This document shows, piece by piece, positions 1-13,507 of a DNA stretch of 64,000 nt. Made by a program: the position numbers and the translations under genes. This DNA is from Callorhinus ursinus (taxonomy: Eukaryota; Chordata; Mammalia; Carnivora; Otariidae), in NCBI RefSeq assembly GCF_003265705.1, contig NW_020312935.1, positions 6,170,245 to 6,234,244 of the forward strand, written 5' to 3'. Within the stretch, counting starts at the first letter, position 1. Each line of letters opens with the position of its first letter. Below the pieces are notes generated by a model. It was not told the origin of the DNA. It did not search any database and saw only the letters and a list, made by a program, of their open reading frames with translations.

Positions 1-35
1 CCCTGGCCAACTCCCACCTCAACCCTTCTCCACAG

Positions 36-1778
<1,743 letters not shown>

Positions 1779-2264
1779 CTGACCACGCTGGCTGGCCCCG
1801 CCTGGCCCTCCCTCAGCCCCAGGGCTGGAGCAGCCCTGCCCTCCATAGGCATCTGGCGCAGGGACCTGGAAGCCATGGGCAGAGTCCATTCCTCCTGCCT
1901 GGCCTCCCCCACTCCCTTTCCTGTCTTCCTTTTCTTCCCTCCATCCCTCCCTTCCTTTCTTCCTTCTTTTCCTTCTTCCTCCTACCCTGTCCTCAGACTC
2001 TCTCTTTCCCCTTCACGTGCAGCGAGCGGCCTCTGACACAGTATTGGCTGGTTACTCTCATGTAGCGCCTTCTACTTTGAAAGGGGGGTTTTGTTTTGAG
2101 GCGGGGTTGGGTTTTTTAATCTTTTTTTTTTTTTTTTCCTCCTGACTGAGCCACCAGTATTTATCTCTGGAGAGCTTGTGCTGAGCTGGTTTCTGCTAAT
2201 TTAGTGATGAAGCCTATCCAAGTTGGTGATAGCTTATTATTTTCATAAGTAAAAAAAATGAGAT

Positions 2265-2291
2265 TATATATATATATATAAATATATATAT
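2265..2291. repeat. (TA)n microsatellite in the RANBP10 3' UTR
   Basis: An alternating TA run of about 27 bp with one A insertion, immediately before an ATTAAA hexamer. It is probably length-variable. Confidence 0.85.
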
Positions 2292-2386
2292 TAAAAAAAG
2301 ACACAGTATTTATCGTAGTGTTAGTGGTCCAGCACCTCTTGGGTGAGGCTGTCCAGACACCATATGTTTCTATTTGAGTCCAACTC

Positions 2387-2392
2387 ATTAAA
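2387..2392 (+). terminator. Candidate RANBP10 poly(A) signal ATTAAA
   Basis: ATTAAA lies about 610 bp after the stop codon. A second ATTAAA at 2290-2295 is an equally plausible alternative. No transcript evidence is available. Confidence 0.3.
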
Positions 2393-2399
2393 AAAGAAT

Positions 2400-5300
2400 C
2401 ATCTCTGTCACCTCAGCCAAGTGATAAGTTTATTTCAGGCTTCCCCTTTGTTGAGCCACAGGCCCAGCTGCAGCCTAGGGAAGCCCCATGGGCATTGGGG
2501 CCCACTTAGTGGGCAGGTCAGGCTAAGTTGGTTTGTAGCATCTGAGAGGTGTGGGTCCCTAGGCCCCTGAGAGCTGGGCTGAGCAGAGAACTACGGGGCT
2601 GAGGCTTCAGAGAGGGGATGAGTTGGCCCAGGGCTATACAGCAAAGCAGGGGAGTAGTGAGTCCTTGGCCAGCACGCTATCTACCATTCTACCCTGCCTC
2701 TCACTGCCTGCCTTGCCCCTTCCTTTCTCCCCCTTTCAACATCCTCTTTTCCCTTGTCGTTAAGATGGCCAAATAATTCATTTACTCTAAATTGATTGCC
2801 TGGAAACTACCTGCCTTTGACCCAAGAGCTGCTGTGTGTCAGGCTGCGGGGAGGTTGTCTCTCCATTCCAGGACAGAAGCCCTTGAGTACAGGGGCTGCC
2901 TTCTTTCTGCCTGGATCTTCACCGTCTCTGCACAGCTCTGATGGAATCAATGCTTTCTGTTGAGAAGCTAGGACTTTGTGAAGGCAGATTCTTGGGCCGC
3001 CAGTTCCTGGAGTGGATGGCACTCTTGACCTACTAGGCCAGGCTTCACTGCAGCTGTGCCAGGCAGCTCCGTGCAGCTTGGCCCCAGCCACTCTTAGAAA
3101 AGACTATTATGAGTATTTGCTGGCCAGAGGAAGAGACCTCATGGGCTTTGCAAATGTCCCACCAGCTGTTTCAGATGGATCCTCACAGCTGGTGGGGCAA
3201 ACACAGTCCCGGTACTGCCATCAGGGAATCAAGAGAGGAAGGGCTGAGTTGACTGCTAGGACTTGGGCAGGCCATCTGTGGAGAGGACTGACTGCCCAGG
3301 AAGAAGGGAGGAGGCCTACCCAGAGGAGCACCAGGAGGGGCTGGGATTTCCCTACCTGCTTCACAGTGAGTGGGAGCGCACAGGCAGCCCTTGCAAAGGG
3401 GCAAGGCCAGAAATTGAACTTCCAGTCCCTGCCTAGGCAAGGGCTGGGTAAGCTCCTGCTCTCTGGCAGCGGACACACAGGGATGGAGGTACGGCCTGAG
3501 ATGTTCATTGCCTGCCAGGCCCACAGCTGGACAGAAGTTATTGAGTTGGACCAACTGCTGGTGATGGGGTCAGAGCCTTGGTCCTGTGCTCTCCCACAGT
3601 TCTCCCTTGGGACATGATCCTACAGGCTGCTGCTTTTGCTTGGTCCCCACCAGGGCCCCAGCTGGCACCCCACAGACCGTGGCCTGTTGGGGAGGTATTG
3701 TCATGTCTGTAAAGGAAACTCATCCTGTGCAAGGCTGGGGATGTCTAGCTCCCAAACCCAGAGGTTGCATACATCAAGCTGTTAAAATGGCCAGAGCTGA
3801 GCAGGATTGGGAATTAAAACCAGAGGCTTTTGCAGCTGGAATGGGGTTCAGAGAACATCTACTCCACCAATCCTTTCCTTTTACAGATAAGGAAACAGGC
3901 CCGGGAGATTAAATGACTTAGCCAAAGTCACACAGCAAATTAGTGGCAGAGCTGGGACTAACCTCATCCCTGTGAGTTGTGCAACAGTTTAGTCCTGAAG
4001 CTAAATAGCGAGTGAGGGCTTAGGCTGGTGAGGACCCCAGCAGTGTCTGAGCAGCTGGTACCTTCAGGGGTGTGTCAGGGATGGGGATGGGTGCCTGGGC
4101 TTGAGTTGTGGAGTGTCTGAGAGAGGGCCCGAGAGGGCCTGGGACAGCTGTGTGCTGCTTGGGGTTGGGTGTCCTCCTGGCTCGCGCTCAGTACCCGTGG
4201 CCACCTCCCCATTTTCTGTGCCTTATCTCACTGTTTCAGCTGAGTCCAAGTTGTTTACTCTGTTCCTCTCCAGAGGGGCTCTCTGTCCCACTTGGACAGC
4301 TTGCCTTTGGGACATAAGCCTTTGCCCCACAAGCCGTGGAGAGGACCAAAACCAAGCTGCTTGAGTCCACTATCTTGCTGATAGTCCAGGGCTGCCTGCC
4401 AGCCAGAGGAGCCCCTTATGCACACCCAGTCCTACCAGCCTGCTTTCGGGAGCCAACAGTGGGGAAGGCACCTGGGAGGAGCCCCAGTGAAGGGCTGGAC
4501 CTGACCTGAGGGGACAGGAAGAAGACCTGGCTCTGTTGGGTTGTCCAGCCCTGGGGGAGCAGCCTTCCCTATTGACCTTTCCCCCTTGTGCCACCAAACG
4601 GTCACTCCTTCCAGAGTGGACGCTGGCAGACCATGCAAAGAAAGCCAGAACCTCTGATCCTCACCCACATGAATCTGTGGCTGGGGGTAGGCCGCCAGAA
4701 CAGGGACACCAAGAGATTGAGAAGGGGGTACTGCCCAGCCACCCAGCGCCTTCCTACCCCTTAAGCAAGCACAAAGAAGATGAGGCAGAGAACTGTGAGA
4801 GCTGAAAGTTCCTTTGGTTGCTCACAACTCAGGTATGCACGCTGTGTGGCAGCCAGGCAGCAGAGCCCTACTTGACCGCCGGTCCCGTGCACCGGACCTG
4901 TGGCCGGTTCATGGACTCTGGGTGCCTTAGGTGCCACCTCTTTGCATAGGGTTTTCCTCCATTAGTAACTACAGCTGAAACAGATGTCCTCCACATTGTG
5001 CACACTGGTTCTGCCTTTGTCCTCGCAAGTTGATACTTGGCATTAGCATGAAACTTGTGGGCATGGGAGGGTTTAGAAAGAATTCTAACACAAAACATCC
5101 TATTAAATTGTACTTGAGAGATGAAAAAACTCCTGTTGTATTTTGACAGAATTATTTTTATTAAAATACACATCCATGAGTAGTCACGAGTGTCTAGTCT
5201 CTGTTTTGAGTCTTAACTGGGGTTGGCACCCCTTGTGTGGCTCACTTTGTCCTGAGGGTTTGGCCCTTAGCTCACCTCTCAAGTTCCCAGGCCCCTGCTA

Positions 5301-5865
5301 CCCCTCAGGGACCCTCAAGACTTCAGGTGAGACCCCAAAGAGGATAGGCACTTGGGCTTCAATTCTCTCCCCGGAAACAGCTTTCATCTGAGACAAAGAA
5401 GAAGAAAATTCACCTTCAAAAAGATGGCCACAGGTCCTCCTGTCCTCAAAATAAGATTTTAATGTAGTCCAAATACACTCGTCCCAAACACTGGACAGTC
5501 AGAGGGCTTCTGAGGCTTATTGAGGTTAGCTTCCTGTCACTCTGAGGAGAAAGTACTCGTGCTCAAAATCCTCATTCTGTTTACTAACTTGGGTAACTGG
5601 AAAATTAACCTTTCTCAGCTTCAGTATCCCCACCCTTAAAACGTGATTAATTTCTACCCCATGGAGGCAGAGGATTATAGCATGTGTAGGGGAGGCTTAA
5701 CATAGAGGGATATAGTACCTGTGTGCTTCACTTGGTTATTTTATAGGACTTAATACTCGACAGAACTCTCCTAGGGAAAACTGTGGAGGGAAGAATGGAA
5801 TGTTAGATAAGGACAAAAGTCCTGGTTCCATAAATAAAGCCAGAGTAGATTTAATTCCTCTCTAG
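2400..5865. other. RANBP10-GFOD2 intergenic DNA, mostly unique
   Basis: No exon-like structure or recognisable protein was found. Long open frames here, including 201 codons near 3012-3617, do not resemble any known protein and carry no splice or start context. A MIR lies near 3.9 kb and a weak MIR-like stretch near 5.55-5.65 kb. A late part of the RANBP10 3' UTR may extend into the left edge. Confidence 0.6.
3858..3985. repeat. MIR SINE fragment
   Basis: It shows the MIR core: TTTTACAGATAAGGAAAC, then a stretch reading 'ttagccaaagtcacacag', then a 'gcagagctgggac' block. It is diverged, as expected for a mammal-wide repeat. Confidence 0.85.
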
Positions 5866-5867
5866 GC

Positions 5868-6081
5868 TAGTGGTTTCTACAGGGAGTGATTTTGCCCCCC
5901 AGGGAACATTTGGGAGTGACTGGAGATATTTTTGGTAGTCACAACTTGGGTTGGAGTGCTGCTGGCATCTATTGGGTAGAGGCCAGGGATGTTATAAACA
6001 TCCTACAATGCACAGACCGCACCCCACAACAAAGAATTATCAGGCTCAAAGTGTCAACAGTGCCACTGTCGAAAAACCCTG
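5868..6081 (+). repeat. MER20 DNA transposon (hAT-Charlie, non-autonomous)
   Basis: A near full-length match to the remembered MER20 consensus, from the 5' 'agtggtttctac' terminus to the 3' 'gaaaaaccctg' terminus. It includes the characteristic blocks for 'ttggtagtcacaact' and 'acatcctacaatgcaca'. Confidence 0.85.
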
Positions 6082-6089
6082 TTCTAGAG

Positions 6090-6849
6090 TGAATCTTGAG
6101 ACGGTAAGAAACATCAAACACAAGCACACTTTGATTCCGCATGGCTGTTCAGAATCCAGGGGGAAAGATTAAGGGGGATAAAACCCCATCAGAAGAGGGA
6201 GATTAGAGGTTACCATTTCTCAACACACTTGGAGCCTTCCATGCTCAGAAGGTGGCAGCAGTGGCAGGAAGTCCTGTCTCCTTCCAAAGATGGGATAGCC
6301 CTGCTGGTCACCAGTTCTCAGCAAGAACAGCTGCCTCAGCTCAACTGACATGTTGGTTGCTCTGGAACGATGGCTGGGACACCTTTCTAATACCAGCTGA
6401 GTGGGGCTCCAGACTCTCACAGGAGTCAGAAAAGCAGGGGAGGGGCTCCCCATGCAGAAATAACCCTTAATCCTACATTTCCAACATAGCCTGCTTTACA
6501 CTAAAGCTTATAGGTTACAGGTTTCATTACCCTGGAGGACAGAGTAATGGTGAACCAGAGTAGTCTTGTTACAAAATGGTATTTACTTGTGGAGACACGG
6601 ACTCCAGTAACGAGATCTGGGAGACTGAGGTCACAGTAGGAGCACTAACATCTAAGGAACAACCAAAGAACATGCAGAGGAAGAGAAGCCCAGACAGGCA
6701 CCAGAGAACAGAAAAAGAGTCGTTATTGTAGGAGTTAGGCCAAGAAGTCCAGCGAGTTCAAGAGAACTACCGTTCTGCAACAACAGGTCGTTGTGTCCAA
6801 CACCAGACCTTCCTTAATTCCAGACCAAGGCCCACCACAGTTCCCAGAA
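6090..6849. other. Intergenic DNA upstream of the GFOD2 promoter
   Basis: Nothing recognisable was found: no repeat boundary, exon or conserved protein. GC content rises toward the right as the CpG island begins. Confidence 0.6.
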
Positions 6850-7042
6850 CCTCCTCACTACTGATGCCGGGCGGGAAGACCCGAAAGAAGCAGAGGCTGT
6901 TATACGCCGGCCCAGCCGCCTCCACCGCCGGAAATAAATGACCAAGCCCTCCACTAACCTACTTAATCTCCGCCCCCAAAGTGCGAGCCTGCGCAATCTC
7001 CGATCACGGCCCCTCCCCGCGCAGGTCCACCGCCGTCAGGGA

Positions 7043-7051
7043 GCATGCGCA
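7043..7051. promoter_or_regulatory. NRF1-like motif GCATGCGCA
   Basis: The palindromic core GCATGCGC lies within the GFOD2 CpG island. It is similar to the NRF1 consensus GCGCATGCGC, which is common in TATA-less promoters. The match is to a short motif only. Confidence 0.45.
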
Positions 7052-7099
7052 GACCTCCAGCCGTCCCGCCCCTCCCTTTCCAGAGCTCCCGGTTCCTTA

Positions 7100-7254
7100 G
7101 AAACCAGGCGGCGCGTTCCCGGTGCCTGCGCTTTAGATTCCGGGGCCCGCGCGTCCCCGCCAGCACCCACCCCTTGGCGGGCGGGTGGCTACCGAGACCG
7201 GTCCAGACCCATGGTCTCCAGGGCAGTGTGGGACGGGCGATGCCAGCATGCCAG
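7100..7254 (+). other. GFOD2: GFOD2 non-coding first exon (5' end uncertain)
   Basis: The right boundary is a strong donor, CCAG followed by GTGAGA, at 7254/7255. Placement is inferred from the CpG island and from the known GFOD2 structure of a non-coding first exon and coding exons 2 and 3. Three ATG triplets at 7211, 7240 and 7248 would open short upstream frames if joined to the exon at 37,580. Confidence 0.5.
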
Positions 7255-8810
7255 GTGAGAGGCGGGCCCGAGGCGGCGGGTGAGGATGAAGGAGGGCAGG
7301 GCGAGGCAGCCAGCGGGCGTCTACCGGGCCTCCTCTGCGGCCCGGCGCCTGAGGTCGGAGGCGGGGCTACTCAGAGCTTAGGCTGGAGGGGGCCGTTCTA
7401 ACTGCCAGCGCCGTCGCCGAGTTTGGGGGTCGCCCCGGAGTTAGTCTTCCCAGCCTCGGAAATAGGACCTACAGATTTGGTCGTATAATTGTAGGATTTG
7501 GGCTCTTGGAAGGACCTCGGCCATAACCCATCCCTTTACGGGACGAGGAAACCTAGGCTCCCCTGCCCTGCCCCGAGCAGACCGTACCTGTGTGGACTGA
7601 CGCTTTGTGGACAAGGATGTGAGGTGTGGAAGCCTCAGACAAAGGGCGCTGGTCCATCGTCTTTCAGGGGGAGATGGGACTTTTAGGGGGTAAATCTTTA
7701 TTTAAGGAAACAGGGTTCAGGTGGCAGATGGGAGAGGGGACGACACTCCAGAAAGTGCGGGTGGCTCTGCCAGTCACCGAATGCCCACTGGCCACGTCTC
7801 AACGGCCCTGGCCTAGCTTTGAAGCTCAGGAAGGAAGCAGAAGGACTAGGGAGACAAAAGGTGAGGTGAGGTGTTCCCATCAAGACGTTATCACATGAAT
7901 GGGGAGGAAGGAAATGGGGGCGGGGAGATCAGGACTTGTGAATGGTTGTGTGAAGAGTTTCCCTCCCAAACTGCAGCTGAACCTGAAGAACGGGACAAGA
8001 AGAGAAAAGTTTAAAGCTGCGTTGACTAGACAGCAAGAAAGGTTATAAACCCTCTTATAGAAGAAAGTGGGTGCCCTTTTGAATATCCGGAACCAAGTTG
8101 GGGCACCCCCCCAGAAGACTTTTGTAAACTCTGGGGCACAAAGGTCTCAGAAGGAAGAGCCGTTGGTGTATGACCCTTCACTTGAAGGGAACACGTATTT
8201 AAATTAGAAAAGACACTTAAGATACGTTATTGAGGTATGGAGGAGATGGTTGTCTTTAAGTGTTGGGGAAGCTAGATTGATCCTTCATAAGGAAACTCCT
8301 TTTCTTCTGAAAAGCTGTGTACACCAGGGAACAAAAGAGTTTCAATTAAGGCCATCCATTTTACAGAAAATGTGAAAAAGTACTGGTTTTGGACTAGGAA
8401 TTTAGAGACTGGACTAAGGTGAAAATTTTCAGCAGACAGTTCTGTTGGTGGGCTCCCCATTTTATGGATAAAAATTCTGTTGTCAGGCTTTCTCTCACCA
8501 CCTGGTTGCCCCACTTTTCCTATGGAATGATTGGTCTGGGTCTGATCATTTTTATTTCTGGAAAAATTCGGATATGTGATTGCTGTAGTATTACTAGAAT
8601 CCACTAGTAGTAGGATTAGCAATGACAGCTCCCTCCCCCACAAAAAAAGACAAAGATTTGTAATGTGGAAAAAAGAAGTGTGATTTTTAAAAGATGGTCT
8701 CTGATTCTAATCAATAAAATCAATTTCTTACTAGCTTGATAAAACTAATTTTCAATGTATATATGATTTTGCAGCAGGTTTTCTTTCCCCCTCAGAGTGA
8801 TAAGATACAT

Positions 8811-8850
<40 letters not shown>

Positions 8851-9007
8851 GATTTCATTTGTCAGAGAGAGAGCGCGCAGCAGGCAGGGGGAGAAGCAGC
8901 CTCCCCGCTGAGCAGGGACCCTGGTGTGGGACTCAATTCCCAGGCCCCTGAGATCATGACCTGAGCTGAAGGCAGACGCTTAACCGACTGAGCCACCCAG
9001 GTGCCCC
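8811..9007 (-). repeat. CAN-SINE
   Basis: A minus-oriented copy beginning with a (TTTA)n tail complement and ending 'gagccacccaggtgcccc'. A 13 bp target duplication, taagatacattta, is at 8801-8813 and 9010-9022. Confidence 0.95.
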
Positions 9008-9038
9008 AATAAGATACATTTAAAGTGTGGTAGTGTTC

Positions 9039-9200
9039 GGGGTGCCTCAGTGGCTCAGTCAGTTAAGCATCTGCCTTGGGCTCAGGTCATGATCCCGGAG
9101 TCCCTGCCCTCTCTGCCCCTCATCGTGCTCCTGCTCTCTCTCTCCGGTAGTCTCTTTCTTTCTCTCAAATAAATAAATAATCTTTTTCAAAAAATGAAAA
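9039..9200 (+). repeat. CAN-SINE
   Basis: A plus copy starting 'ggggtgcctcagtggctcag' with a CT-rich middle and an AAATAAATAAATAAT tail. It lies head to head with the copy at 8811-9007. Confidence 0.9.
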
Positions 9201-9430
9201 TGTATGGTGATATTAATAGGTCAGATTAATTTAAGAAACAAAATTTTGTCTTAGGTTCATAAATCAGTGCCATACCATATCTATGAAGTTGTGGCTCTAT
9301 CTATGGAAATATTTTGTATACATACCTCAAGAGATATAATGGAGTATTATCAGAAGGGTTTGTAATCTATGGGGGAAATTGGCACTGGTAATCAAATCCT
9401 GTCAGAAAGCTTTATGAAAATCATTGTATT

Positions 9431-9630
9431 CTTTTTTTTTAAAGATTTTATTTATTTATTTGAGAGAGAGAGAGAATGAGAGAGAGAGAGCACGAGAGGG
9501 AAGAGGGTCAGAGGGAGAAGCAGACTCCCTGCTGAGCAGGGAGCCCAATGTGGGACTCGATCCCGGGACTCCAGGATCATGACCTGAGCCGAAGGCAGTC
9601 GCTTAACCAACTGAGCCACCCAGGCGCCCC
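9431..9630 (-). repeat. CAN-SINE (first of a stacked pair)
   Basis: A full-length minus copy ending 'gagccacccaggcgcccc'. The duplication attgtattct flanks it at 9423-9432 and 9631-9640. Confidence 0.95.
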
Positions 9631-9640
9631 ATTGTATTCT

Positions 9641-9820
9641 TTTTTTAAAATAGATTTTTATTTATTTATTTGAGAGAGAGCATGAGAGGGGGGAGGGTCA
9701 GAGGGAGAAGCAGACTCCCTGCTGAGCAGGGAGCCCGATGCAGGACTCAGTCCCGGAACTCCAGGACCATGACCTGAGCCGAAGGCAGTTGTTTAACCCA
9801 CTGAGCCACCCAGGCGCCCC
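9641..9820 (-). repeat. CAN-SINE (second of a stacked pair)
   Basis: A full-length minus copy directly abutting the previous element. It is followed by a third copy of the target sequence, aaatcattgtattcttt, at 9821. Confidence 0.95.
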
Positions 9821-10809
9821 AAATCATTGTATTCTTTATGAAAGCCCTCATTACTTTAGCACTGGCCCAGATAGAAGACACACCAGTAGGCCAAAATCAA
9901 GGTAAGATGGAAGGGAGCAATTTACTGTCTTGGGAGCTGGACACGGTGTGGGAGGCTGCTTTAAATATAAGTGGAAATACTTTCTTAAATGAGCCGTTAA
10001 AGAAGATACTGCATAAATGTGATGAGTGTGCCCTGTTGATTGGTGTGCAATTTTTGAGCTCCTATAATCAGAAAGACACTTGCTTTTAAAAGAGAAGGAT
10101 GGACTTACAGACTCTTCAAAGTATTTCTTCGTTGCTATAGCAGTGAAACTTTTGACAAATAATTACTTAATATCCACTTCGTTTTCTAGGGCAGCTGAGG
10201 GCAGTTATCAAATCTGACCTGTAGTAAAGTAATCAACAGTATTTAACAGGCCAGCATACCAGATAAACCAGTAATGCTAACAGGATCTACTTTCACTGAA
10301 CTGATTTTCTAGTGCCATCTGACATTTGTAACACAAACGGTGTTCAGAAAACACAAGAATCAATCAAAGACCACTAACTTAGAAGTAGGAGAGGAGCCTT
10401 TCTGATGCCTGACAAGTCACTCAAGCATATTTATTTTAGAAGGTCCAATTCCAGAATAAATTCATTGTTGGAATTGGACAACATCTAGGAAAAAATTGCA
10501 GATTTTGCTATTTTTCAGAATTCGTATACGGTATAGTAATGGGACATTATTTTTCTAAATTCTAAAAGAGTCCAAATACCCAAATTTGAAAAATTTAAAT
10601 GTCAGGTGTTTTAAAAAGTGGGGATCGAAAGATTATTGAAATAGGCCTGGGCTCATGGAAGTCAGAATGGGAAGAGATACTGAGAAAAACATGAAAGCAA
10701 TAAGACTTCCTCCACTAAGACTGAATTAGCCATTAGGTCAGGAATGAACTCACTAAAGTATTATCTCTTTAAGCTGAGACAAAAGAAACGAGAAATGGAG
10801 TAAATATTT

Positions 10810-11011
10810 CTTTTCTTTTTTTTTCTTAAGGTTTTATTTATTTATTTGACAGAGACACAGCGAGAGAGGGAACACAAGCAGGGGGTAGTGGGAGAGGGAG
10901 AAGCAGGCTTCCCTCAGAGCAGGGAGCCCGATGCGGGGCTCGATCCCAGGACCCTGGGATCATGACCTGAGCCGAAGGCAGATGCCCAACAACTGACCAC
11001 CCAGGCGCCCC
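10810..11011 (-). repeat. CAN-SINE
   Basis: A minus copy with the 16 bp duplication tggagtaaatatttct on both sides (about 10795 and 11012). Confidence 0.95.
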
Positions 11012-11142
11012 TGGAGTAAATATTTCTATCTCACAGTGATGGGAATAAACACCTACCAAATAGAGATTAAACATTCAGAAGGAAGAGATGAATATTCCTG
11101 CATTACTTGGAACACACTCAAACTCTATCCTTAAGCACTTGT

Positions 11143-11330
11143 TTTTTATTTTATTATTTTATTTTTTATTAAGATTTTATTTATTCATGAGAGACAGAGA
11201 GAGGCAGAGGCAGAGGGAGAAGCAGGCTCCCCTCAGAGCAGGGAGCCCGATGCGGGAGTTGATCCCAGGACCCTAGGATCACAACCTGAACCGAAGGCAG
11301 ATGCTTAACCGACTGAGCCACCCAGGCACC
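11143..11330 (-). repeat. CAN-SINE
   Basis: A minus copy with an AT-rich tail complement and the 'gagccacccaggcacc' end. The duplication aagcacttgtt is on both sides. Confidence 0.92.
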
Positions 11331-11772
11331 CAAGCACTTGTTCTTTAGATCCTTCTCTTAGAAGGAGAGTTGCAAGTAGGAGAGTTACCTTTGCCCTAGA
11401 TAACTGGCAGTTCTCAGAGTAGCCAGTGACACAATGCTACGGTCTTTGGGACCCAGGATAGACAGAAATTGCTGGACGGATAGCTCTCCCCCTACCCTGC
11501 CACTCCCACCACCTCACAGCCATTCGATAAGGATTTCTATCGAGGAAGGATCAGGAATGAAGACTGAAGAATGGGAACTGAGTATCTAATGCAGTTCTCC
11601 TTTCTGGCCAAGGATAACTGTGCTACTCTCAAATTGTCAGCGCTCAGTTTCTCATGAGAGCAGATAACCCCAAAATAGAACCGGAAACACTTCTACGTGG
11701 CTTTGAGATTTACCATATCACTTAACAACCTCAAAATCTTATACTTTCACAATTATATTTTGCTTAGAATGC

Positions 11773-11870
11773 TGGCTTGCCTGCCTGGCTCATTTGGTAG
11801 AGCATGCGACTCTTGTTCTCGGAGTTCGAGCCCCACATTGGGTGTAGAGATTAATTAAAAATAAAATCTT
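11773..11870 (+). repeat. Short CAN-SINE subtype
   Basis: A tRNA-related head with a B-box-like 'gagttcgagcccc' block and no CT-rich region, ending AATAAAATCTT. It is the first of four plus-strand copies in a row. Confidence 0.8.
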
Positions 11871-12066
11871 GGGGTGCCTGAGTGGCTCAGATGGTTGAGC
11901 ATCTGCCTTCGGCTCAGGTCGTGCTCTCAGGGTCCTGGGATTGAGGCCCGCATTGGGCTCCCTGCTCAGCGGGAAGCCTGCTTCTCCCTCTCCCACTCCC
12001 CCTGCTTGTGTTCTCTCTCTTGCTGTGTCTCTCTCTGTCAAATAAATAAAATCTTAAAAAATATAT
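11871..12066 (+). repeat. CAN-SINE (cluster copy 2)
   Basis: It begins 'ggggtgcctgagtggctcag', has the 'tcccactccccctgcttgtg' CT-rich subtype, and its A-rich tail runs into the next copy. Confidence 0.93.
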
Positions 12067-12265
12067 GGGCACCTGGGTGGCTCAGTTGGTTAAGCAACTG
12101 CCTTCGGCTCAGGTCATGATCCTGGAGTCCCGGGATCGAGTCCCACATCGGGCTCCCTGCTCGGCAGGGAGTCTGCTTCTCTCTCTGACCCTCCCCTCTC
12201 TCATGCTCTCTCTCTCTCATTCTCTCTCTCAAATAAATAAATAAATAAAATCTTTAAAAATATAT
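12067..12265 (+). repeat. CAN-SINE (cluster copy 3)
   Basis: It begins 'gggcacctgggtggctcag' and has the 'ctctgaccctcc' CT-rich subtype with a TA-rich extension of the tail. Confidence 0.93.
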
Positions 12266-12278
12266 ATATAGAGAGAGA

Positions 12279-12470
12279 GGGGCGCCTGGGTGGCTCAGTT
12301 AGTTAAGTGACTGCCTTCGGCTCGGGTCATGATCCTGGAGTCCCGGGATCGAGTCCCACATTGGGCTCCCTGCTCAGCAGGGAGTCTGCTTCTCCCTCTG
12401 ACCCTCTCATGCTCTCTCTATCTCATTCTCTCTCTCAAATAAATAAAATCTTTAAAATATATATATATAA
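12279..12470 (+). repeat. CAN-SINE (cluster copy 4)
   Basis: It begins 'ggggcgcctgggtggctcag' and is the same subtype as copy 3. The tail is followed by a TA run and (AAAT)n. Confidence 0.93.
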
Positions 12471-12755
12471 ATAAATAAAAATTTAAAAGAAAATGATAAT
12501 GTTAGGCAAATCATATAACTTCTGGACTATAATTTCTTATTGTGTAATTTATAACAAAATAAATTGAAAATAGTACGGTTGTCTAACACTAGAGAAATAA
12601 AAAGCTTGGTTCAGGTAGTCCATGAAATACATAACCCTGAAAAACTGTGGTTAACATGAAAATTGCTTATGTCAAAATAGGTACGTGAAAAAAATCGGGA
12701 TACAAAGTTATGAATACAGTTTGATCACAAATATATTAAATAAATATAAAAACAT

Positions 12756-12950
12756 TTTTTTAATTTTTTAAAAAATATTTTATTTATTCGTTTGAGAGAA
12801 AGAGAGCAAGCGAGCACAAGCAGGGGGGAAGAGGGAGAAGCAGACTCCCCACTGAGCAGGGAGCCCGACGTGGGGCTCCATCCCAGGACCCTGAGATCAT
12901 GACCTGAGCCGAAGGCAGACGCTTAACCGACTGAGCCACTCAGGCGCCCC
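12756..12950 (-). repeat. CAN-SINE (minus cluster copy 1)
   Basis: A full-length minus copy ending 'gagccactcaggcgcccc'. It is the first of four minus copies within 950 bp. Confidence 0.93.
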
Positions 12951-13032
12951 AAATACAAAAACTTTTAAAAGAGAAGATGAGAAAAGCAGTAATTTTCTAT
13001 AATGAGTGTATATATATATATATGTATATATA

Positions 13033-13217
13033 TATTTTAAAGATATTTATTTATTTGAGAGAGGGAGAGAGCAGAGGGAGAGGGAGAAAGGAATCTCAAG
13101 CAGACTCCTCACTGAGTGTGGAGCCTGATGCAGGGCTTGATCTCAGGACCCTGAGATCATGTCCTGAGCCGAAACCAAGAGTAGGACACTCAACCAACTG
13201 AGCCACCCAGGCGCCCC
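13033..13217 (-). repeat. CAN-SINE (minus cluster copy 2)
   Basis: A minus copy flanked by a taatgagt(g/a)tatatata duplication, which merges with local (TA)n. Confidence 0.92.
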
Positions 13218-13244
13218 TGTAATGAGTATATATATATATATATT

Positions 13245-13434
13245 ATTTTTTTTTAAAGATTTATTTGACAGAGAGAGACAGAGCCAGAGAGGGAACACAA
13301 GCAGGGGGAGTGGAAGAGGGAGAAGCAGGCTTCCCGCTGAGCAGGGAGCCCAATGCGGGGCTCGATCCCAGGACTCTGAGATCATGACCTGAGCCGAAGG
13401 CAGACACTTAACGACTGAGCCACCCAGGCGCCCC
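13245..13434 (-). repeat. CAN-SINE (minus cluster copy 3)
   Basis: A minus copy between a (TA)n tract and the (GT)n tract. It ends 'gagccacccaggcgcccc'. Confidence 0.93.
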
Positions 13435-13442
13435 ATGAATGG

Positions 13443-13443
<1 letters not shown>

Positions 13444-13490
<47 letters not shown>
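13444..13490. repeat. (TG)n microsatellite
   Basis: About 23 uninterrupted TG units between two CAN-SINEs. It is very likely polymorphic. Confidence 0.98.
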
Positions 13491-13492
<2 letters not shown>

Positions 13493-13507
13493 TTTTTTTA
13501 AGGCAGG

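Larger units (their letters stand above)
1779..2395 (+). other. RANBP10: RANBP10 3' UTR (approximate right end)
   Basis: This stretch follows the RANBP10 stop codon. It starts GC-rich, then has a long pyrimidine tract of TTCC/TCCC type near 1915-1990, a T run at about 2120-2138 and an AT dinucleotide stretch. Two ATTAAA hexamers, at 2290 and 2387, are candidate poly(A) signals, so the true end is not fixed by sequence alone. Confidence 0.5.
6850..7460 (+). promoter_or_regulatory. GFOD2: CpG-island promoter of GFOD2
   Basis: CpG density rises sharply compared with both flanks, there is no TATA box, and GC boxes and an NRF1-like site are present. It lies about 5 kb downstream of the RANBP10 coding end, and the human GFOD2 start also lies a few kilobases beyond RANBP10. 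A consensus splice donor at 7255 gives a likely first exon. The exact start site is not visible. Confidence 0.75.

Noticed and set aside
3012..3617. A 201-codon plus-strand frame in the RANBP10-GFOD2 gap
   Set aside because: Low-information composition, overlapping open frames on the other strand, and no recognisable domain or gene structure.
4868..5173. A possible separate small transcript end, with an AT-rich tract near 5100-5170
   Set aside because: No exon borders, no convincing poly(A) signal with a matching upstream gene, and no protein similarity.
11773..11870. tRNA gene candidates, because many SINE heads carry A- and B-box-like blocks
   Set aside because: They belong to CAN-SINE heads with SINE tails and target duplications. 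They are diverged and no intact cloverleaf could be drawn.
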